A DNA stretch of 5,437 nucleotides from the NCBI GenBank assembly GCA_002696685.1, contig NZSI01000067.1:1-5437 (forward strand), read 5' to 3'. This document shows, in pieces, positions 1 to 5,437 of this stretch. A program made the position numbers and the translations under genes. Positions within the stretch are counted from its first letter, which is position 1. Every line of letters begins with the position of its first letter. The notes beneath the pieces are model-generated. The model was not told the origin of the DNA and made no database searches. It was given only the letters and a program-made list of their open reading frames with translations. The DNA is from Chloroflexota bacterium. GTDB lineage: Bacteria; Chloroflexota; Dehalococcoidia; SAR202; UBA826.

Positions 1-295
1 GTAAATATGGCAGTATGATTTTAGTAAACATACACTTAGCAACTAACTCTTTCTATGCACTCTATATACATTAGCCTATGAGTTTTGTTTCAAAATAATT
101 GATGTTTATTTTGCGTTTAATATCCTCACCACAACGCATTTATATTTATATAATCTAGTTTTTTAATAACGTCAATGAGAGGCTAAAATATGATTTTTTA
201 ATATTATTAATTATGTCATATATCTATAATTATATTCAATACTTTATTATATATCTCTAGAAGTCAATAATGATCGACATCTTATATGTAATGTA

Positions 296-324
296 TTGCA
301 TAGTCTTTCTTAGTAACTTAGTAT
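296..324 (+). promoter_or_regulatory. Possible promoter for the iron-binding protein gene
   Basis: TTGCAT at 296-301 and TAGTAT at 319-324 are separated by 17 bases, the ideal spacing for a housekeeping sigma factor promoter. Each hexamer matches the consensus only partly (about 3 of 6 and 4 of 6), and AT-rich DNA produces such matches by chance. Transcription would start near 331, giving a leader of about 40 bases to the GTG at 371. Overlap of the -10 box with the palindrome at 318-331 adds some plausibility as a repressible promoter. Confidence 0.25.
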
Positions 325-335
325 GTACTAACTAA
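310..335. promoter_or_regulatory. Palindromic operator-like site with three TTAGTA half-sites
   Basis: TTAGTA occurs at 310-315 and 318-323, and its exact reverse complement TACTAA lies at 326-331, so the half-sites are set 8 bases apart. The last two form a perfect 6-2-6 inverted repeat (318-331), followed by CTAA at 332-335. The site lies about 36 bases before the first possible start codon and overlaps the proposed -10 box, where a repressor would act. Iron regulators of the Fur and DtxR families bind AT-rich inverted or arrayed repeats of this size. The match to either consensus is loose, so the regulator is unknown. Confidence 0.35.
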
Positions 336-370
336 ATTAATAAGTAGATACGTTTTAATACTAGTAACCA

Positions 371-1489
371 GTGAAAAGGTTCAAGGAGTTCTACAAGGAA
401 TTGCAAATTTTTAACCCACGAATGCTAATGATCATGTCTATCATGTTCATGGCAGCGTTGCTCGTTACTTTCCTCGCTTCGTCGTGTTCTACCGATATAG
501 TCGAAAAAGAAGTGGTCAGAGAGCTAGTTAAGGAAGTTAAGGTTGAGGTAGAGAAAGATCCAGGTGAACTAGTTTTGTATTCAGGTAGAAAAGAAAGTTT
601 GGTAGGCGCTATTGTCGAACAGTTTGAAGACGCCACAGGCATCGACGTTAAAGTTAAATATGATAAAACCTTCCCTCTTGCTGCCATGACTTTAGAGGAA
701 GGTGACAACAGCCCTGCGGATATATTTTTCGCCCAAGACCCAGGCGGCCTAGGCTTCCTCTCTGATGCAGGCAGATTGAGCCAACTTTCCAGCGATATCA
801 CCGATCCCGTGGCCAAATGGGCAAAACCAGCTGATCGAACATGGGTAGGAATATCTGGTAGAGCACGTACGCTAGTACATTCGGCAACCATAGACTCAGC
901 AGAGCTTCCGACTTCATTGGAGGATCTAACCGACCCTAAATGGAAAGGTAAAATAGGATGGGCTCCTACGAATAGCTCATTCCAAGCCATGGTGACAGGT
1001 ATGAGAGTACTGTGGGGTGAGGATAAGACTAAAACTTGGCTTCAAGAAATGCTAAAGAATGAGCCGCTCGCCTACCCAAAAAATACTCCACAGGTTGCGG
1101 CAGCAGCTTCGGAAGAAATAAACATTGGTCTCGTAAACCACTATTACCTACATAGGTTTATGGCAGAGGAAGGTGACACTTTTAATGCCAGAAATCTTTA
1201 CCTCAGTAACGGAGGTCCAGGTAGTCTGGTTATGGTATCCGGTGCCGGCATTCTAGATACTGCCCCCAATAAGAAGAATGCCGAGAAATTCTTGAAGTTC
1301 ATGACCTCCAAGGTAGCTCAGCAGTATTTCACGGGGCAGATCTACGAATATCCAGTAGTCGAAGGTGTCAAAACCCATAAGTTCCTTCCAACTTTCGGAG
1401 AGCTGAACATGCCCTCGCTGAGCATGGAGGATTTATCGGATTTAGAAGGCACACAAGCAATATTCAAAGAACTGGGCATGCTCGAATAA
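371..1489 (+). CDS. Iron(III) ABC transporter substrate-binding lipoprotein (FutA/FbpA-like)
   Basis: This is a class of extracellular binding protein that captures ferric iron and hands it to an ABC importer. Residues 18-38 form a hydrophobic signal segment ending in LASSC, with Cys39 as a likely, slightly non-consensus lipid anchor. Residues 44-63 are a Val/Glu/Lys-rich linker, and the binding domain runs from about 66 to 372. Family-type signatures are YSGR (70-73), NSPADIFF (113-120), SGRAR (162-166), LTDPKWKGKIGWAPTNSSFQ (186-205), NHYY (256-259) and YEYP (325-328). Tyr258 and Tyr259 correspond to the paired iron-ligand tyrosines known in FbpA. The frame opens after a stop at 365-367. 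The start is uncertain: GTG 371 has no clear ribosome binding site, TTG 401 has AAGGAG 12 bases upstream, and ATG 422 would give a more normal signal peptide. No partner permease or ATPase of this class is in the window. The family call is firm; the ligand could be another metal. Confidence 0.88.
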   Translation: MKRFKEFYKELQIFNPRMLMIMSIMFMAALLVTFLASSCSTDIVEKEVVRELVKEVKVEVEKDPGELVLYSGRKESLVGAIVEQFEDATGIDVKVKYDKTFPLAAMTLEEGDNSPADIFFAQDPGGLGFLSDAGRLSQLSSDITDPVAKWAKPADRTWVGISGRARTLVHSATIDSAELPTSLEDLTDPKWKGKIGWAPTNSSFQAMVTGMRVLWGEDKTKTWLQEMLKNEPLAYPKNTPQVAAAASEEINIGLVNHYYLHRFMAEEGDTFNARNLYLSNGGPGSLVMVSGAGILDTAPNKKNAEKFLKFMTSKVAQQYFTGQIYEYPVVEGVKTHKFLPTFGELNMPSLSMEDLSDLEGTQAIFKELGMLE

Positions 1490-1511
1490 ATTTAGTTTTC
1501 TAGATAAGAAC

Positions 1512-1559
1512 GGAGATTTGGAACAAACAGGATCAGCCAAGACTCCCTATTTAATTAAT
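1512..1559 (+). terminator. Possible transcription terminator after the iron-binding protein gene
   Basis: GGAGATTTGG (1512-1521) can pair with CCAAGACTCC (1537-1546) in nine of ten positions, with one A-A mismatch and one G-T wobble, around a 15-base loop. The stem begins 22 bases after the stop codon. What follows (1547-1559) is T/A-rich, but it is not a clean run of T, so it is a weak intrinsic terminator at best. Its position would separate the binding-protein gene from the downstream operon. Confidence 0.38.
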
Positions 1560-1630
1560 CTAACCACACTGGATGAATCAGCCGAGCTTCCACTCCACAA
1601 ACAACAATCACCAAATATTATTCAGTCGAA

Positions 1631-1644
1631 TTCTTAGTTAAGAA
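1631..1644. promoter_or_regulatory. Perfect 6-2-6 inverted repeat, possible operator
   Basis: TTCTTA and TAAGAA are exact reverse complements separated by GT. The site has the same architecture (6-2-6, 14 bases) as the palindrome before the first gene but a different half-site. It shares the string CTTAGT with that site. It lies about 200 bases before the operon start, far for a repressor unless the promoter is also distant. A chance palindrome in AT-rich DNA is possible. Confidence 0.22.
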
Positions 1645-1771
1645 CACTTAAAAATGCTCATTACATCCAATATTATCATTTGAATAAATATCAGATATCA
1701 CAAGTACTTAGTTTAATAAGAGTCTAAAACCTTGTAATAATTAACAGTTGACCCACATTAGCCCACAAGGC

Positions 1772-1803
1772 TGTCTCATTTGACTCATAGGTATGTCTCA
1801 TAG
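1772..1803 (+). promoter_or_regulatory. Cluster of three TGWCTCAT direct repeats upstream of the chelate importer operon
   Basis: TGTCTCAT (from 1772), TGACTCATAG (from 1781) and TGTCTCATAG (from 1794) lie within 32 bases. The last two share the AG extension and differ at one base. The starts are 9 and 13 bases apart, so the repeats are not strictly phased with the helix. The cluster ends 39 bases before the ATG at 1843, a natural place for an operator or activator array for the operon. No regulator can be named from the sequence. Confidence 0.35.
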
Positions 1804-1820
1804 CATCAAGTCCAGCATAA

Positions 1821-1827
1821 GAAGGAG
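1821..1827 (+). promoter_or_regulatory. Ribosome binding site of the binding-protein gene at 1843
   Basis: GAAGGAG is a strong Shine-Dalgarno core, but it ends 15 bases before the ATG, longer than usual. A weaker AGG at 1834-1836 has better spacing (6 bases). The in-frame stop TAA at 1837-1839 rules out any earlier start, so the long spacing does not change the start choice. Confidence 0.5.
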
Positions 1828-1842
1828 TAAACCAGGTAAAAC

Positions 1843-2961
1843 ATGTCTTTAAAGAAATTACATTTCATAACCATTTCTCTCTTAACCATAATTTGTGTTA
1901 TCACATTAATTGGTTGTTCAACAGCAGATGCTATCGAACCCGCTGAACCCGCACCTCCAATACCTGCCGGCACCGCCACAGTAATTCAGACAACCCCAAA
2001 ATTACCTTCACCACCAAAATTACCTTTACCACCAGCTACACCATCCTCGCCTGAAGCTCCATCACCTACGCTTATGACGATTTCAAAGCCTATTATTCAA
2101 ACATCCAAGGAATCTGTACCCATAAAGTTACCAGTTTCAAATTCAATTACTATTGTCGACAGTCTAGGTCAAAAATTGTCCTTCAATACCGTGCCAAAAA
2201 ATATAGCCACTATCAGTCCATCAGCAACGGAAATACTCTATGCTGCTGGAGGAACTGCGGTAATTAGAGATCGCGCCTCCAACTACCCTCAGGAAGTTCA
2301 AACACTGCCAGATGTAGGCAGCGCCTACAATCCCTCAATCGAGTCATTGATCAATATTCAACCAGACCTCGTAATCATTGAAGCCCTCACTCAAGCAAGA
2401 TTTATCCCAGTGTTGAAGCAAACAAATTTAAAAGTCATGGCAGTGAAAGCTGAAACAGTTGACGATATCACCGAAAACATCCTAAAAATTGGGAAGATTA
2501 TCGATAAAGAACCCACAGCTCGAATAGAAGTCTCTAATATATTGTCCAGGCTTTCTTTAGCTAAAACCTATAACAGCGGAAGTGTGTTACTACTCATATC
2601 TGATCACGACAAGAATCTCTATGCTGCTCGCCCGGAGTCGTACACCGGATTAATCGCCACTGAAGTTGGTCTAATCAACAAGGCGGCCGGCCTACCAGAT
2701 TCTGGTCCTTACCCAGGATTCGCTACCATGTCACCAGAAACCATCCTTATGGCAAACCCGGACTTTATAGTTACCATTACTCCTGCACCTAAGCCGGCTC
2801 CACGGCTGTCAGAAATAATAAAACAGATACCACCATTCGCAAGGTTGAAAGCGATACAATCTGAGAATGTTATCGAGGCAGATGTTAATCTCTTTCTACA
2901 AGCACCAGGACCACGGGTGATCGAAGCGGTAGAATTTCTCAAAGACCGTATCAAGAGGTAG
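1843..2961 (+). CDS. Substrate-binding lipoprotein of an iron-siderophore/heme/cobalamin-type ABC importer (BtuF/FecB/HmuT-like)
   Basis: The product captures a metal chelate outside the membrane and delivers it to the permease encoded next door. Residues 1-25 form a lipoprotein signal with lipobox LIGC (22-25), so Cys25 should be lipidated. Residues 31-78 are a Pro/Ala/Ser-rich, disordered-looking tether. The binding domain runs from about 101 to 372. Its family features are SPSATEILYAAG (125-136), VGSAYNPSIESL (158-169), QPDLVII (173-179), a long central helix around 205-238 and GPRVIEAVEFL (356-366). The 372-residue length exceeds the usual 270-310 because of the tether. An in-frame stop at 1837-1839 fixes ATG 1843 as the first start. 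The gene heads an operon, with the permease starting 12 bases after its stop. The ligand cannot be assigned; the neighbouring ferric-iron binding protein favours an iron chelate or heme over cobalamin, and no cobalamin riboswitch is visible. Confidence 0.87.
   Translation: MSLKKLHFITISLLTIICVITLIGCSTADAIEPAEPAPPIPAGTATVIQTTPKLPSPPKLPLPPATPSSPEAPSPTLMTISKPIIQTSKESVPIKLPVSNSITIVDSLGQKLSFNTVPKNIATISPSATEILYAAGGTAVIRDRASNYPQEVQTLPDVGSAYNPSIESLINIQPDLVIIEALTQARFIPVLKQTNLKVMAVKAETVDDITENILKIGKIIDKEPTARIEVSNILSRLSLAKTYNSGSVLLLISDHDKNLYAARPESYTGLIATEVGLINKAAGLPDSGPYPGFATMSPETILMANPDFIVTITPAPKPAPRLSEIIKQIPPFARLKAIQSENVIEADVNLFLQAPGPRVIEAVEFLKDRIKR
1996..2031 (+). repeat. Tandem 18-base duplication inside the proline-rich tether
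   Basis: Bases 1996-2013 and 2014-2031 are adjacent 18-base units that differ at a single position (TCA versus TTA codon). They encode PKLPSP and PKLPLP. The unit keeps the reading frame, and the near identity points to a recent slippage-type duplication in the disordered tether rather than in the binding domain. Confidence 0.75.
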
Positions 2962-2973
2962 TAAATTTATTAG

Positions 2974-3954
2974 ATGTCTCGGATCGGAGTCACTGCCAAA
3001 TATTCCTTCCTGTTCATCATATCTGCCACTATGGCGTTGCTTGGATTATTAACAGGTCCAAGCGATATCCCTCCAGCGGAGATTTTAAAAGTTCTAGCTG
3101 AAGATAACTCAAATGTTGTTCATACAATCGTGTGGGATATAAGACTCCCCAGGATTGGGGTTAGCTTACTGGTAGGAGGCTGTTTAGGATTAGCTGGAAC
3201 TCTAATCCAGGTGTCTACACGAAGTCCTTTAGGGGATCCAAATCTGTTCGGAATTGGCGGTGGGGCTGTTATTTTTATGGCATTAATCGCCGCTGGAATA
3301 CTATCAACTAATAAATTTCCCATGATGCTTGGAGCAACAACTGCATCCCTCATTGTTTCTGTTTTATTAGGCTTATTGGTTTCAAATAAGGACGTGTCTC
3401 CAATAAAACTAGCCATAATGGGGATCGGATTAGGAGCTATTACAATAGCGATTGGGACTGCTTTATTCGCATATAGTCGGGTATTCCCCGCTCAGCTTCT
3501 AGGACTTATTGGGGGAACCTTTACCACCAGTAATTGGGATAGTTTTTTATTTTTACTCCCTACGCTTTCCTTTTGTATTTTTATTTCATTGATTTTGAGT
3601 AATAGGTTTCAAATAATTACCCTCGGCGACGTATTATCAAGGTCACTGGGAGTAAATCCTGTAGTAACTAGGTTCCTTTCGATGTCTCTTGTAGGTGTGC
3701 TTGCAGGTTCTGCAGTATATGCCGGAGGTATTATCGGGTTCGTGGGATTGGTTTCACCTCACATTGCCAGAAGAGTGTTTGGGAATTCAACCTTTCATAT
3801 CATCATCGGAGCGACTCTGGTTGGATCCACTATAGTAATCACGTCAGACCAATTGGCACGTCTATTGTTTTCGCCTATAGAAATCCCTGTAGGGCTAATT
3901 ACGACCTTAGTAGGAGCACCAATCATGATGTATCTGGCATATCGTCTACGATGA
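2974..3954 (+). CDS. FecCD/BtuC-family ABC transporter permease
   Basis: This integral membrane subunit forms the translocation channel of the importer, presumably as a homodimer since only one permease gene is present. It has 326 residues, close to the family's usual 320-350, and is strongly hydrophobic throughout, consistent with about ten membrane helices. Recognisable family stretches are WDIRLPR (54-60), VGGCLGLAGTLIQ (67-79), RSPLGDPNLFGIGGG (83-97), LGDVLSRSLGVN (217-228, the coupling region that contacts the ATPase), GFVGLVSPHIARRVFG (255-270) and IPVGLITTLVGAP (304-316). A TAG stop at 2971-2973 directly precedes the ATG, which fixes the start. AAGAGG at 2953-2958, inside the end of the preceding gene, may serve as a distant ribosome binding site. 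Its stop overlaps the ATPase start by four bases (ATGA), indicating translational coupling. Family membership is secure; the transported ligand is not. Confidence 0.92.
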   Translation: MSRIGVTAKYSFLFIISATMALLGLLTGPSDIPPAEILKVLAEDNSNVVHTIVWDIRLPRIGVSLLVGGCLGLAGTLIQVSTRSPLGDPNLFGIGGGAVIFMALIAAGILSTNKFPMMLGATTASLIVSVLLGLLVSNKDVSPIKLAIMGIGLGAITIAIGTALFAYSRVFPAQLLGLIGGTFTTSNWDSFLFLLPTLSFCIFISLILSNRFQIITLGDVLSRSLGVNPVVTRFLSMSLVGVLAGSAVYAGGIIGFVGLVSPHIARRVFGNSTFHIIIGATLVGSTIVITSDQLARLLFSPIEIPVGLITTLVGAPIMMYLAYRLR

Positions 3955-4604
3955 ATATTGAAGCCAATAAACTCAGTTTGTCATTGAATGAGGCAGGTAT
4001 ATTGAACGATATATCCTTCAATATACCTGCCAAGTCATTGACCACTATTATGGGACCAAACGGTTCTGGTAAATCCTCCCTCCTAAAAGTACTTACAAAT
4101 GAAATCCAGAACTATACTGGGCAAATAACCAAGATACCTTTGAAGGTCATATCATACCTACCCCAGTCCTTGAATAGCCCTCCGTTCTTGACCATTTATG
4201 AAATTGTTTCCCTGGGTTGCCATGGCATAAAAATGAATAAAAAAACCAAAGAACAACACATACACCACTTAATGAATATTTGTGGAGTAGATTCTCTCGG
4301 GTCAAAAAAGATTATTGACGTATCTGAAGGAGAAAAACAAAGAACCTGGATCGCTTTTGCATTAGCTCAACAAAAAAATGCGATCATGTTGGACGAACCT
4401 CTATCAAACATAGATGAAGAAGGTAAAAAAACATTTGCCAAAATACTTAGGGGACTAGCTGATGAAGGAAAAACGGTAATCATAGTCTCTCATGACGGTG
4501 ATTCTTTAGAATCAAGCGACCATATTATCTACCTTGAGAAAGGTAATATATCTTTTCAGGGACCGTTATCAGAATATCAACAGTTCTTACTTATCCATCG
4601 ATAA
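3951..4604 (+). CDS. ABC transporter ATP-binding protein of the chelate importer (BtuD/FecE-like), short form
   Basis: This cytoplasmic subunit hydrolyses ATP to drive the permease encoded just upstream. Visible motifs, in order, are Walker A GPNGSGKSS (35-43), the Q-loop YLPQ with Gln72, a PPF segment (77-79) typical of the BtuD/FecE group, signature VSEGEKQR (124-131), Walker B AIMLDEP (144-150), D-loop SNID (152-155) and the switch His181. Lys41, Asp148, Glu149 and His181 are all present, so it should be active. Three points are unusual. The signature reads SEGE rather than SGGQ or SGGE. No aromatic A-loop residue is seen near residues 10-12 (LSLSLN). The protein ends about ten residues after the last core strand, giving 217 residues against the usual 250-270. 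The ATG overlaps the permease stop (ATGA) and lacks a clear ribosome binding site, which fits coupled translation. It contains three seven-A runs. Confidence 0.9.
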   Translation: MNIEANKLSLSLNEAGILNDISFNIPAKSLTTIMGPNGSGKSSLLKVLTNEIQNYTGQITKIPLKVISYLPQSLNSPPFLTIYEIVSLGCHGIKMNKKTKEQHIHHLMNICGVDSLGSKKIIDVSEGEKQRTWIAFALAQQKNAIMLDEPLSNIDEEGKKTFAKILRGLADEGKTVIIVSHDGDSLESSDHIIYLEKGNISFQGPLSEYQQFLLIHR

Positions 4605-4657
4605 ATATCTGCCCAAAGCACACCACACAGATCATAGGAAGAAAATACCTTTGTCAC

Positions 4658-5437
4658 TCATTCACCATGTGAACCGCTTACCCAAGACCCATATACAGGG
4701 TACTGTATACAAACAAATTCTATATATGCAGGCTGACCTTTATCATTAGCCGCAATCGCCCTTTCAATTGCTCCAACTATGTCATCCGGTTGGTATATTC
4801 GCTCAGTATGGAGCCCCATTTCACCAATGACCTTCGACATATCCACGTTATCATATGAAAGTACTTTGTGAGTGTATGGATCATGTCCATCACCCCAAAA
4901 ACCGGGACCATATCCTGAAAAACCACCATTACTAATATGAATAACTGTAATACCGATATTTTCTCTTACCGGAACTTCCAAATTTCCGAGCATATATCCT
5001 AATCCAGCTTCCCCAGTAACAGCGATTGAATGCCTTTCCGGGTATGCAATTTTTGCTGCCATAGCCGCTGGCAAGCTGAAACCTAGCGAAGATACGTTAC
5101 CCCAACCCAGAAATCCCCTTGGAATCTGAGTTTCATATACCGTACTAAGTTGATCTCTTGTATTCCCTGATTCATGGGTTACAAATGACTTTTGAGGGTC
5201 TATTACCTTCATAATATCTGCATATACCCTATAAGGATTAATAGGTGTTTCAGATGAATTTAAGGCATCACGATATTTTAATTCGTCTTTTTGTCTTTCC
5301 TCGAGAATTTCGGAAACTATATTGTCTCTACCTATCCCAGCCCCAGAAGTTCTTTTCTCTAACTCATCTATTAAAGCCTGTAGGGTTACTTTGGCATCGC
5401 CAATAAGAGCATGATCGGTATGATATATCTTGTTTAC
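4658..5437 (-). CDS. Thiamine-diphosphate-dependent enzyme, C-terminal part (acetolactate synthase-like superfamily), truncated by the window edge
   Basis: The frame runs unbroken from the window edge at 5437 to a TGA at 4658-4660, giving 259 residues, so the true start lies beyond the window. The Met codon at 5210-5212 is internal: the 75 residues before it read as a normal central-domain tail and linker, including DAKVTLQALIDEL (14-26). Numbering from 5437, the thiamine-diphosphate-binding domain shows GWGNVSSLGFSLPAAMAAKIAYPER (111-135). The cofactor/Mg motif is GEA (142-144), followed 27 residues after Glu143 by Asn170 in SNGGF (169-173). The family norm is GDG/GDA with NN, so both ends are altered. 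Such enzymes decarboxylate or ligate 2-keto acids or cleave acyl-CoAs; the substrate cannot be assigned. It is convergent with the importer operon (53 bases between stops) and is probably independent of it. Confidence 0.85.
   Translation of the reverse strand, partial: VNKIYHTDHALIGDAKVTLQALIDELEKRTSGAGIGRDNIVSEILEERQKDELKYRDALNSSETPINPYRVYADIMKVIDPQKSFVTHESGNTRDQLSTVYETQIPRGFLGWGNVSSLGFSLPAAMAAKIAYPERHSIAVTGEAGLGYMLGNLEVPVRENIGITVIHISNGGFSGYGPGFWGDGHDPYTHKVLSYDNVDMSKVIGEMGLHTERIYQPDDIVGAIERAIAANDKGQPAYIEFVCIQYPVYGSWVSGSHGE

Larger units (their letters stand above)
1..370. other. AT-rich non-coding region upstream of the iron-binding protein gene
   Basis: This stretch is strongly AT-rich and I see no credible gene, tRNA or riboswitch in it. 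Frames are broken by frequent stops on the + strand; the ATGs near 175 and 190 run only three codons before a stop. A frame open from base 3 to the stop at 72-74 could be the tail of an upstream gene, but 23 residues are too few to judge. There is a small hairpin-forming sequence at 83-95 (TTTTG, loop TTT, CAAAA) and a perfect TATAAT at 149-154 that lacks a matching -35 box. The most structured part is 296-335, just before the first gene, and is described separately. Confidence 0.7.
1490..1842. other. Non-coding region between the two transport units
   Basis: No gene or recognisable riboswitch is seen in these 353 bases. In particular I find no convincing cobalamin riboswitch before the following operon. 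In order it contains a terminator-like hairpin (1512-1546), a perfect 6-2-6 palindrome TTCTTA-GT-TAAGAA (1631-1644), a second imperfect palindrome CTTA-N6-TAAG (1707-1720), a small stem AGCC/GGCT (1760-1763 with 1769-1772), three TGWCTCAT repeats (1772-1803) and a ribosome binding site (1821-1827). Good -35-like hexamers are present (TTAACA 1741-1746, TTGACC 1748-1753, TTGACT 1780-1785) but none has a convincing -10 box at the right distance. The length and content suggest that the downstream operon has its own promoter. Confidence 0.6.

Noticed and set aside
149..154. Perfect TATAAT as a promoter
   Set aside because: No -35-like hexamer lies 15-19 bases upstream, no gene begins within 200 bases, and such a match is easily produced by chance in this AT-rich stretch.
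391..990. Open frame of 199 codons on the minus strand
   Set aside because: It lies entirely within the iron-binding protein gene on the other strand, and its product has no recognisable domain, whereas the + strand frame matches a known family from end to end.
1490..1842. Cobalamin riboswitch before the BtuF-like operon
   Set aside because: I looked for the conserved structured core expected of this riboswitch and found no convincing match. The region contains only short stems and direct repeats.
2709..2954. Open frame of 81 codons on the minus strand
   Set aside because: It is an antisense shadow of the conserved C-terminal part of the chelate-binding protein gene.
3120..3416. Open frame of 98 codons on the minus strand
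   Set aside because: It is an antisense shadow of the permease gene, whose + strand product carries clear family motifs.
4605..4657. Bidirectional terminator between the convergent genes
   Set aside because: The only inverted repeat is ATCTG (4607-4611) with CAGAT (4628-4632) around a 16-base loop. The stem is short and neither side has a proper T run.
4534..4749. Open frame of 71 codons on the + strand
   Set aside because: It overlaps the ATPase end in another frame and the antisense of the thiamine-diphosphate enzyme. The product is basic and unlike any family I know, and no good ribosome binding site precedes it.
5210..5212. Met codon as the start of the thiamine-diphosphate enzyme
   Set aside because: The frame stays open for 75 further codons to the window edge and those residues look like normal superfamily sequence, so this Met is internal.

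Overview
The window looks like part of a bacterial chromosome or metagenome contig of moderate to low GC. The coding DNA is around 40-48% GC by eye, and the first 370 bases are much more AT-rich. Both solute-binding proteins have lipoprotein-type signals. The first also carries a Val/Glu/Lys-repeat linker straight after the lipobox, a style I associate with Chloroflexota (for example the marine SAR202 group). No TonB-dependent receptor is visible. I therefore favour a Chloroflexota-like host, but this is inference from protein style and was not tested by a search.

Layout: (1) Bases 1-370 are AT-rich and non-coding, with a possible promoter and a palindromic operator-like site just before the first gene. 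(2) Bases 371-1489 (+) encode an iron(III) solute-binding lipoprotein of the FutA/FbpA type, followed by a possible terminator hairpin. (3) Bases 1490-1842 are non-coding and contain palindromes, a cluster of TGWCTCAT repeats and a ribosome binding site. (4) Bases 1843-4604 (+) form a compact three-gene operon in the order binding protein, permease, ATPase. It is a complete type II (BtuFCD/FecBCDE/HmuTUV-like) importer for an iron-siderophore, heme or cobalamin-type ligand. (5) Convergent to it, bases 4658-5437 (-) hold the C-terminal 259 residues of a thiamine-diphosphate-dependent enzyme. Its reading frame stays open to the window edge, so its N-terminus lies outside.

How the genes fit together: the two (+) strand units look like two iron or metallo-ligand acquisition modules side by side. 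One is a ferric-ion binding protein without a matching permease or ATPase here. The other is a complete chelate importer. The hexamer CTTAGT occurs four times across the two upstream regions, which could mean a shared regulator. The thiamine-diphosphate enzyme is on the opposite strand and is probably functionally unrelated.

I found no clearly novel system. The points most worth a second look are the degenerate motifs of the ATPase, the altered metal-binding motif of the thiamine-diphosphate enzyme, and the candidate operators.
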